Source: Flavobacteriales bacterium UBA2040
GTDB taxonomy: Bacteria; Bacteroidota; Bacteroidia; Flavobacteriales_D; Crocinitomicaceae
Direction of reading: 5' to 3'
Length of the DNA: 7,503 bases
NCBI GenBank assembly: GCA_002332715.1
Contig: DDBE01000222.1
Coordinates: 1-7,503 of the forward strand
The translations under genes were made by a program, and so were the position numbers. Shown here one piece after another: positions 1-5,081 of the stretch (positions are counted from its first letter, which is position 1; every line of letters begins with the position of its first letter). The notes beneath the pieces were generated by a model, which was given only the letters and a program-made list of their open reading frames with translations, had not been told where the DNA came from and did no database searches.

Positions 1-444
1 ACAGCGCGTGCAATTCTTTCTTATAAAGGTATTTTACACAAAAACCATTTATTGAAAGGTGTCGAAAAAGGTGCTTTGACTGCTGATCAAGTTGAAACAA
101 AATTTGCAGCTTGGGTTGCAGATAAAGAAAATAAAGTTCAATCTAAAGTTGAACGTTTGGAAAAAGAGTCTACAGCAGACAAATCGGCTCGTTTAGATGC
201 TGAGAAAACTGCGAAAGATGCGAAGGCAGCAGCTATCATTGCAAAAAATACTCCTGAACCAGAAGTAGCAGAGGAAGCTCCAGTTGCTGAAGTAGCAGAA
301 GAAGTAGTTGCTGATGCAGCCCCGGAAGTAGAAGCAGTTGTAGCTGAAGAGGCTCCAACAGCTCCAGCAGCAGAAGCAGCTCCAGTAGAGGAAGCACCAG
401 CGCCAGAGGAAACTCCAGAAGGTGAAGAACCGAAAGCTGAGTAA
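1..444 (+). CDS. rpsP: 30S ribosomal protein S16 (3' part, with acidic C-terminal extension)
   Basis: This is the 3' end of the S16 gene; the start lies beyond the left edge. S16 is a primary assembly protein of the 30S subunit that binds 16S rRNA. The frame is open from base 1, and its first residues (TARAILSYKGILHKNHLLKG) match the conserved C-terminal half of S16, ending in a short helix around KFAAWVADKENK. After that comes an extension of roughly 100 residues: first Lys/Glu/Ala-rich and helix-prone, then a low-complexity Ala/Glu/Val/Pro tail ending at TAA 442-444. Many bacterial S16 proteins are only about 80-90 residues long, but Bacteroidota S16 is often longer with a variable charged tail, so the extension is probably genuine. 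rimM starts 14 bp downstream, which is the usual rpsP-rimM pairing. An internal TTG at 52 is not a start; it lies inside the conserved domain. Confidence 0.95.
   Translation, partial: TARAILSYKGILHKNHLLKGVEKGALTADQVETKFAAWVADKENKVQSKVERLEKESTADKSARLDAEKTAKDAKAAAIIAKNTPEPEVAEEAPVAEVAEEVVADAAPEVEAVVAEEAPTAPAAEAAPVEEAPAPEETPEGEEPKAE
247..441 (+). repeat. Low-complexity Ala/Glu/Pro/Val-coding tract in rpsP
   Basis: About 65 codons are drawn almost entirely from Ala, Glu, Val and Pro. Short imperfect repeats of the type EEAP, AEVAEE and APAAEAAP recur, and at DNA level these are degenerate GCA/GAA/GTA/CCA codon runs. The product would be strongly acidic and probably disordered. The tract is purine-rich on the plus strand, which keeps the opposite strand free of stops and creates a spurious Ser/Ala/Gly-rich antisense frame. 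Confidence 0.7.
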
Positions 445-458
445 ATCATTTTGATTTT

Positions 459-983
459 ATGAAGAAAACAGATTGTTTTCAATTAGGTTATATTGCGAAA
501 CTTCACGGATTTAAAGGTGAGGTTTCGCTGTTTTTAGACGTTACTGAGCCAGAACATTACGCTACTCTCGATGCTATTTATATTGATGTCAACGATCAAC
601 TCATTCCTTTTTTTATTGAAAGAATAAAATTGAAAAATAAAGGATTTGCAGCTGTTTTGTTGGAAGGTGTAACCGCCGAAGATCAGGCGCGGGAGCTTTT
701 GCGAAAGTCGGTTTATTTGCCAAGTGCCATTTTAGAAGATTTGGATGACAAGCATTTTTATGACCACGAAGTAATTGGGTTTTCCGCAGAAGATGTGAAT
801 CATGGTCCAATTGGAACAATTCAAGATGTTATAGATTTAGCTGCAAACCCACTTTTACAAATTGTTGAAGGTGATCGAGAAATTCTCGTTCCACTTTTGC
901 CTGGTCTAGTCAAAAATGTGAATCGCTCAAAGAAAAATCTGCTTATCGAAGCGCCAGAAGGACTAATCGGTCTTTATTTATAA
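459..983 (+). CDS. rimM: Ribosome maturation factor RimM
   Basis: RimM is a cytoplasmic assembly factor that binds S19 and the 30S head during late 30S maturation and 16S rRNA processing. The 174-residue length is normal for the family. The N-terminal RimM barrel covers roughly residues 7-90, with the signature HGFKGE at 16-21 and EDQARELL at 74-81. The C-terminal PRC-barrel covers roughly 97-172, with FYDHEVIG at 100-107, GPIGTIQDV at 116-124, ILVPL at 142-146 and the terminal PEGL at 166-169. ATG 459 is chosen because the conserved domain begins a few residues later and the rpsP stop lies 14 bp upstream. The leader between them is AT-rich with no Shine-Dalgarno sequence, as expected in Bacteroidota. 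Cotranscription with rpsP upstream and the methyltransferase downstream (1 bp gap) is likely. Confidence 0.97.
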   Translation: MKKTDCFQLGYIAKLHGFKGEVSLFLDVTEPEHYATLDAIYIDVNDQLIPFFIERIKLKNKGFAAVLLEGVTAEDQARELLRKSVYLPSAILEDLDDKHFYDHEVIGFSAEDVNHGPIGTIQDVIDLAANPLLQIVEGDREILVPLLPGLVKNVNRSKKNLLIEAPEGLIGLYL

Positions 984-984
984 A

Positions 985-1686
985 ATGTCTTCATTTCATT
1001 TTCGTGATTTTTCTGTTAGACAATCCAATTCAGGATTGAAAGTAGGAACGGATGCCATGGTTTTTGGTGCAGTAATAAATTCGGATGGAAAATCCAAAGG
1101 CTTAGATATTGGAACTGGAACTGGAGTTTTGTCACTAATGGTGGCTCAGAAGAATTCAAAAATTCAAATTCAAGCTATCGATGTTCAGAAAGGAGCCATA
1201 CAGGATGCTGCATTTAACTTTCAAAACTGCTCTTATTCAAATCGTTTAAAAGAGATCCATGAAGATTTTCTTGCATTCGATCCAAATCAAAAGTTTGATT
1301 TGATTTTCACCAATCCACCCTTTTATGCAGATGCAAAGCTTGGCGCGAGTGATCAGCTCAATCAAGCAAAGCATATCCTCGAAATGACACCGAAGGCTTT
1401 GTTTCAAAAAGTCAAATCTGCGCTAGAAGAAACGGGTAGTTTTTGGATTATTTGGCCTTTTCAAGCTTCAAGCGAAATAATCACGGTAGCGTCAAAATAC
1501 GGATTGTACCCACAGGTTTGTATGGTAATAAATGGCAAGCCTGCAATACCTACAAGAATAATTTTAGAATTTGGATTTCAACGAGAAGAAATTATTGAAC
1601 GCGAAATCACGATTCGCACTCATTCTGGCGATTATTCCGACGAGTACAAAAATCTCACAAAAGATTTTCACAATAAAACTTTGTAG
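985..1686 (+). CDS. trmN6: tRNA1(Val) (adenine(37)-N6)-methyltransferase, TrmN6/YfiC type
   Basis: This is a class I SAM-dependent N6-adenine methyltransferase. The E. coli YfiC/TrmN6 family methylates A37 of tRNA1(Val). The 233 residues include the family N-terminal block GLKVGTDAMVFGA (17-29), the SAM-binding motif I DIGTGTGVLSL (41-51), an acidic residue after strand 2 (IDVQ, 65-68), and the catalytic motif IV NPPF (110-113) typical of N6-adenine enzymes. The C-terminal YSDEYKNLTKDFH (217-229) also resembles the family end. ATG 985 lies one base after the rimM stop, so translational coupling is likely. The gene converges on the minus-strand thioredoxin-fold gene with one base between the stop codons. 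The exact tRNA substrate is inferred from the family; a different N6-adenine target cannot be excluded. Confidence 0.9.
   Translation: MSSFHFRDFSVRQSNSGLKVGTDAMVFGAVINSDGKSKGLDIGTGTGVLSLMVAQKNSKIQIQAIDVQKGAIQDAAFNFQNCSYSNRLKEIHEDFLAFDPNQKFDLIFTNPPFYADAKLGASDQLNQAKHILEMTPKALFQKVKSALEETGSFWIIWPFQASSEIITVASKYGLYPQVCMVINGKPAIPTRIILEFGFQREEIIEREITIRTHSGDYSDEYKNLTKDFHNKTL
1648..1668 (-). terminator. Possible terminator of the thioredoxin-fold gene, inside the 3' end of trmN6
   Basis: Read on the minus strand, this is a perfect 7-bp inverted repeat, AAAATCT (1668-1662) and AGATTTT (1655-1649), with a 6-base loop. One further T extends the T run at its end. It begins 20 bases past the thioredoxin stop. 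The stem has a single G-C pair, so it would be weak. AT-rich DNA produces such repeats by chance. Confidence 0.3.
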
Positions 1687-1687
1687 A

Positions 1688-2281
1688 TCAATTCTTCAAC
1701 AAAGCAAGAATTTCTTTTTGCAATTCCTGACCTTTATCTTGATTGTACCATTTTTGTAGCTCCACCTTTTTTTCTTCCATTGATTTATCTGTATCCAAAT
1801 TAGCTAAATGAACATTTTGTGCATCATTAGGGCGTGGTCCCCAAACAAAAAGATCCTCAGAATTTTCATTTCTTACCACAAGAATTGGAATAGATTTCCC
1901 ACCGTTTGTTAGGTAGTTGTCAATTTCGGAACCGCTGTCTCTCAATTGAATCTCTAATTCAATATTTGGATTCGTTTCTGCTATTTTAGAAATAAAAGGC
2001 ACGGAATGAGCAGCGTCACCACACCATGGTTCAGTGATTAGCACCCATTTTTGAGGTGAATTTATTTCTGACATGGCTGTTTTCAAGGCATCTGAAATTA
2101 ATCCGTTTTTATCCCAACGTTCTTGTCTTTTTTTATTCAGCCCTACGTATTTGAAATAGTCGGTTTGATCGTATGGCGCTAAAGGTTGGTCTGAACCTAG
2201 TATTTGGTCAAACAGTGAATTATATTTATCGTAAGTCATTATTAAATTAGTTTCTTCTGGACGCATCATAGTCAAGAACAT
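1688..2281 (-). CDS. Thioredoxin-fold protein with a single-cysteine WCGDA site
   Basis: A 197-residue cytoplasmic protein with no signal peptide. The thioredoxin fold is centred on EPWCGDAAHSVPF (residues 84-96), and the cis-proline loop KSIPILV is at 129-135. This resembles the bacterial thioredoxin-like group with a WCGDA site (Thioredoxin_9-like, from memory). The second Cys of a classical CxxC is Ala90, with His92 nearby, so a standard dithiol-disulfide cycle is not expected; the substrate is unknown. The first ~70 residues form an added N-terminal segment and the Lys/Glu-rich end looks helical. Start choice is uncertain: ATG 2281 is the longest, but ATGs at 2269 and 2266 and especially Met15 (first base 2239, starting MTYDKYNSLFDQIL) are credible. 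The gene lies 71 bp downstream of the E1 gene on the same strand and seems to have its own promoter and a CRP-like operator. Confidence 0.87.
   Translation of the reverse strand: MFLTMMRPEETNLIMTYDKYNSLFDQILGSDQPLAPYDQTDYFKYVGLNKKRQERWDKNGLISDALKTAMSEINSPQKWVLITEPWCGDAAHSVPFISKIAETNPNIELEIQLRDSGSEIDNYLTNGGKSIPILVVRNENSEDLFVWGPRPNDAQNVHLANLDTDKSMEEKKVELQKWYNQDKGQELQKEILALLKN
1690..1719 (+). terminator. Possible terminator of the rpsP-rimM-trmN6 operon, inside the 3' end of the thioredoxin-fold gene
   Basis: Just after the trmN6 stop on the plus strand there is a perfect 7-bp inverted repeat, AATTCTT (1690-1696) and AAGAATT (1706-1712), with a 9-base loop. TCTTTTT (1713-1719) follows directly. 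Position and T tract fit an intrinsic terminator, but the stem has only one G-C pair and would be weak. Confidence 0.35.
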
Positions 2282-2294
2282 TTCAAATTGGGAA

Positions 2295-2302
2295 CAAAAA
2301 TA
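2295..2302 (-). promoter_or_regulatory. -7 promoter element TATTTTTG for the thioredoxin-fold gene
   Basis: Read on the minus strand this is TATTTTTG, an exact match to the Bacteroidota -7 consensus TAnnTTTG. It ends 13 bases before ATG 2281. Transcription would be expected to start near 2291. No TTTG is visible at the usual -33 distance; that place is occupied by the edge of the palindrome at 2322-2341, which would suit an activator-dependent promoter. Confidence 0.5.
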
Positions 2303-2321
2303 TAGATACTTAATCCATAGG

Positions 2322-2341
2322 TTTGTGACTCAAGTCACAAA
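2322..2341. promoter_or_regulatory. CRP-like palindromic operator
   Basis: TTTGTGACTCAAGTCACAAA has perfect 9-base arms around a 2-base centre. It contains TGTGA-CTCAAG-TCACA, exactly the CRP half-sites and spacing (TGTGA-N6-TCACA). The centre (2331.5) is about 40 bases upstream of the start predicted from the -7 box at 2295-2302, the position of a class II activator site. It also lies 12 bases after the E1 stop codon, so an RNA hairpin is an alternative. On the minus strand it is followed by CCTATGG and not a T run, which argues against an intrinsic terminator. Confidence 0.5.
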
Positions 2342-2352
2342 TTGAACCAAGA

Positions 2353-4794
2353 TTAGTAAATAGATGGAAATCCGCTAGGATCCGCCTCATTCATAATACC
2401 ATAAGCTGTTTCCACGATATCTTCAATGCTTGGTTTTGAGAAATAATCACCATCTGATCCGTATGGCGGTCTATGATCTTTAGCCGTCAAACAAATAGGT
2501 GTTGAGTCCAAATGGAAGAAGGCATTTTGTTTCATGATTTGATCTAACATATAAGCACTCGCTCCGCTACTAACATCCTCGTCTACGATTAATAATCGAC
2601 TCGTCTTTTTCAAAGACTCAGCAATCAAATGGTTGATATCAAATGGGAGTAAAGTTTGAACATCGATCAGTTCAACATTGATGTTCAGTTGTTCCAATTG
2701 CTCGACTGCAGGAATACAAAGGTTGAAGGTTGACCCATATGAAACGATAGTCAAATCCGAACCTTTTTTGAAAACCTCAGGAATACCAAGTGGTTCTCTA
2801 AATTCGCCGATGTTGTTTGGTCGTTTTTCTTTCGAACGATAGCCATTCAATGGCTCAATTACAACTGCAGGTTCATCTGCAGCCATTAATGTATTGTAGA
2901 ATCCAGCTGCTTTTGTCATGTTTCTTGGAACACAAACATGCATTCCGCGAAGTGAATTCACGATCATTCCCATTGGACTTCCACTGTGCCAAATTCCTTC
3001 AAGTCTGTGACCACGAGTAGAAACAATCAAAGGGGCTTTTTGTCCACCTTTCGTTCTGTATTGAACCGTCGCCAAATCATCAGAAAGGATTTGAATGGCG
3101 TAAAGTAAATAATCCAAATACTGAATCTCAGCTATTGGGCGTAGACCTCTCATTGCCATTCCGATACCTTGTCCAATAATCGTACATTCTCGGATTCCAG
3201 TATCAGCAATTCGTAAAGCGCCGAATTCTTCTTGAAGGCCTTCAAGAGTTTGGTTTACACCGCCAATTTTCCCGGCATCTTCACCAAAAATGAGTGCTTC
3301 TGGATTGTTTTTGAACAATTCACGATAATTATCACGCAAGATGATTCTTCCATCATCCAATTTAGCGTCGTCATCATACGTCGCAGCGATAGGAGTTATA
3401 TTGCTCGCGCGTTTGTCCGAATTAGAGTGTAGATGAGAACTGTATCTTTCTTCATTTTCACCAATTTTACTTTTTATCCAATTGGCTAATGTTATTTTAC
3501 TCGCTGTGTTTTCTTCACGCATCGACAACAACACTTTTCTACACGTCGAAAGAATATCTTTTCGGATTGGATCCATTGCTTTTTCAAGCGCTTCAATATC
3601 TTTCTGAATAAAAACGCCATTGCTGCTCTCGCTTGCGCAGGATTTTAATAACGTAACTGCTTCATTGAGATCTACTTTAATAGAGTCAGTTAAGTCTTTC
3701 CAGGCTGCAGTTTTTGCCACACGAACCTCTTTTTTCGCTTCTTCTGACAGAGCAGTTAGCTCTTCCTCTGCGGCTATCGTTTGCCCTTCAGCTTCGAACG
3801 AAAGAATCCATTCCTTGAACTTGGCGATGCAATCGAATTCGGTTTCCCAATTTAAACGCTCGTCTGATTTATATCTTTCATGTGAACCAGAGGTGGAGTG
3901 TCCTTGAGGCTGATTCACCTCTTGAACGTGCACCAAAACAGGAACGTGTTCTTCTCTGGCGATTTTCACCGCTTTTTCATACGTTTCACATAAGTGTGGA
4001 TAATTCCATCCTTTCGTAAGTAAAATCTCATATCCTGGTTTGTCCTTCGTGCGCTGCATTCCAGACAAAGCTTCTGAGATACTGTCTTTTGTCGTTTGGT
4101 GTTCTCTTGAAACTGAAATTCCAAAACCATCATCCCAAACAGACATTACCATTGGCACTTGCAAGACACCCGCGGCGTTTATCGTTTCCCAAAAAGGACC
4201 TTCTGAGGTTGATGCGTCGCCAATCGTTCCAAAAGCAACTTCATTTCCACCGTTTGTGAATTTTTTAAAATCTTCCAAGTCTTTCAGTTCTGGATGATTC
4301 CGATATACTTTTGAAGCTTGAGCTAGTCCAAGTAGCCTAGGCATCTGTCCTGCCGTAGGTGAAATATCTGCAGAGCTATTTTTTTGCTCCATTAAATTTT
4401 TCCAATCACCGTTTTCGTCTAAGTTACGAGTAGAGTAATGTCCACCCATTTGACGACCCGCCGATTGTGGTTCGCGTGATAATTCGGTATCACCATACAA
4501 ACCAGCAAACCATTGTTGAACAGTAAGTTGGTTGATCGCCATCATGAGAGTTTGGTCTCGATAATACCCTGATCTAAAATCTCCATTTTGGTACTGTTTG
4601 GCAAGCGCAATTTGAGCTAATTCTTTACCATCGCCAAAAATTCCAAATTTGGCCTTCCCACCAAGTACTTCCCGTCTTCCCAAAAGTGAAGTTTCACGTG
4701 ATAAAACAGCTAGCCGAAAATCAGCCAATACTTGTGCCTTAAAACTTTCAAAGTCAATAGATGTAAGGTGCTCAGATACGGTGTTGTCCATCAT
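2353..4794 (-). CDS. Fused E1-alpha/E1-beta thiamine-diphosphate 2-oxoacid dehydrogenase
   Basis: The E1 component of a 2-oxoacid dehydrogenase complex: ThDP-dependent decarboxylation of a 2-oxoacid and acyl transfer to lipoyl-E2. Both E1 subunits, usually separate, are in one 813-residue chain. The alpha-like half (about 30-320) carries the ThDP/metal block GTIGDASTSEGPFWETINAAG (189-209), WDDGFGISV (220-228) and the loop QGHSTSGSHERY (297-308). A Lys/Glu-rich helical linker (about 325-475) precedes the beta-like half (about 480-800), with FGEDAGKIGGV (503-513), DTGIRECTIIGQGIGMA (531-547; Glu536 aligns with the cofactor-activating Glu), WHSGSPMG (602-609) and HRPPYGSDGDYF (774-785). The usual GDG...NN reads GDA...DD here. 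Substrate (pyruvate or branched-chain oxoacid) cannot be told from sequence, and no E2 or E3 gene is nearby. ATG 4794 is chosen; Met2 (4791) is equally possible. A -7 box lies upstream. Confidence 0.93.
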   Translation of the reverse strand: MMDNTVSEHLTSIDFESFKAQVLADFRLAVLSRETSLLGRREVLGGKAKFGIFGDGKELAQIALAKQYQNGDFRSGYYRDQTLMMAINQLTVQQWFAGLYGDTELSREPQSAGRQMGGHYSTRNLDENGDWKNLMEQKNSSADISPTAGQMPRLLGLAQASKVYRNHPELKDLEDFKKFTNGGNEVAFGTIGDASTSEGPFWETINAAGVLQVPMVMSVWDDGFGISVSREHQTTKDSISEALSGMQRTKDKPGYEILLTKGWNYPHLCETYEKAVKIAREEHVPVLVHVQEVNQPQGHSTSGSHERYKSDERLNWETEFDCIAKFKEWILSFEAEGQTIAAEEELTALSEEAKKEVRVAKTAAWKDLTDSIKVDLNEAVTLLKSCASESSNGVFIQKDIEALEKAMDPIRKDILSTCRKVLLSMREENTASKITLANWIKSKIGENEERYSSHLHSNSDKRASNITPIAATYDDDAKLDDGRIILRDNYRELFKNNPEALIFGEDAGKIGGVNQTLEGLQEEFGALRIADTGIRECTIIGQGIGMAMRGLRPIAEIQYLDYLLYAIQILSDDLATVQYRTKGGQKAPLIVSTRGHRLEGIWHSGSPMGMIVNSLRGMHVCVPRNMTKAAGFYNTLMAADEPAVVIEPLNGYRSKEKRPNNIGEFREPLGIPEVFKKGSDLTIVSYGSTFNLCIPAVEQLEQLNINVELIDVQTLLPFDINHLIAESLKKTSRLLIVDEDVSSGASAYMLDQIMKQNAFFHLDSTPICLTAKDHRPPYGSDGDYFSKPSIEDIVETAYGIMNEADPSGFPSIY

Positions 4795-4816
4795 ATTTTG
4801 TCAGATTTTAGTGGCA

Positions 4817-4824
4817 CAAAAATA
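4817..4824 (-). promoter_or_regulatory. -7 promoter element TATTTTTG for the fused E1 gene
   Basis: On the minus strand this reads TATTTTTG, an exact TAnnTTTG match identical to the one before the thioredoxin-fold gene. It ends 22 bases upstream of ATG 4794, giving an expected leader of about 20 bases. No convincing -33 TTTG is present at the usual distance. Confidence 0.5.
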
Positions 4825-4931
4825 GTAAAAATTAACGTGAAATCTATAGCTTCGTTACTGGAAAGTCAATCAGAATGACAAGATTGAAAAGGATGATGAA
4901 TTGGACATGTGTTAGTATCAATTAATTACGT

Positions 4932-4962
4932 TTTGATTGCTTGCATCAATGTTGTACTTTTG
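4932..4962 (+). promoter_or_regulatory. Bacteroidota-type promoter TTTG-N19-TACTTTTG
   Basis: TTTG at 4932-4935 and TACTTTTG at 4955-4962 match the -33 and -7 elements of the Bacteroidota primary sigma factor, with a 19-base spacer, which is within the usual range. The start is expected at about 4965-4968, immediately at the ATG of the small ORF (4968) and about 115 bases before the choice-of-anchor B gene (5082). It is the most complete promoter in the window and probably drives both reading frames. Confidence 0.6.
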
Positions 4963-4967
4963 GTGGA

Positions 4968-5075
4968 ATGAAAATCCGTGCATTTTGGGATAAATTTTCG
5001 CCTTATTTTGTTGATATTTGGCAGTATTTAATTATTGTATTGATTTTCGTTATCGCACTAATCTTCCTTTTATAA
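4968..5075 (+). CDS. Putative 35-residue single-span membrane peptide
   Basis: I do not recognise this small ORF. It starts at ATG 4968 and ends at TAA 5073-5075. The predicted peptide has a basic, aromatic N-terminal part (MKIRAFWDKFSPYFVDIWQ) and then an uninterrupted hydrophobic run of 16 residues to the C-terminus (begins YLIIV, ends LIFLL). It could insert as one short transmembrane helix with a cytoplasmic N-terminus. It lies directly after a good promoter and 6 bases before the next gene, in the same reading frame but separated by the stop, so cotranscription and translational coupling are plausible. The predicted transcript start leaves almost no leader, so translation would be near-leaderless. 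The alternative is a chance ORF in a 5' leader; the coherent amphipathic-then-hydrophobic pattern argues mildly against that. Confidence 0.5.
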   Translation: MKIRAFWDKFSPYFVDIWQYLIIVLIFVIALIFLL

Positions 5076-5081
5076 TCGTCT

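Noticed and set aside
138..482. Long minus-strand open frame opposite rpsP and the rimM start, coding a Ser/Ala/Gly-rich product
   Set aside because: It is the shadow of the purine-rich GCA/GAA/GTA codon runs of the S16 tail; the product is low-complexity and overlaps two certain genes.
1571..1759. 62-codon plus-strand frame bridging the convergent gene ends
   Set aside because: It overlaps the conserved C-terminus of trmN6 and the end of the thioredoxin-fold gene; hydrophobic residues come from reading the antisense of a charged helix.
2322..2341. Palindrome as an intrinsic terminator of the E1 gene
   Set aside because: It is correctly placed after the stop, but no T run follows on the minus strand and the symmetric CRP half-sites are better explained as an operator.
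4801..4931. Search for an RNA gene or riboswitch between the divergent E1 and small-ORF promoters
   Set aside because: No extended paired structure, tRNA-like fold or known aptamer core is visible; only the E1 promoter element stands out.
4933..4949. FNR-like inverted repeat TTGAT-N7-ATCAA overlapping the promoter
   Set aside because: The half-sites match FNR but the spacer is 7 and not 4, and the arms are AT-rich and short; probably chance.
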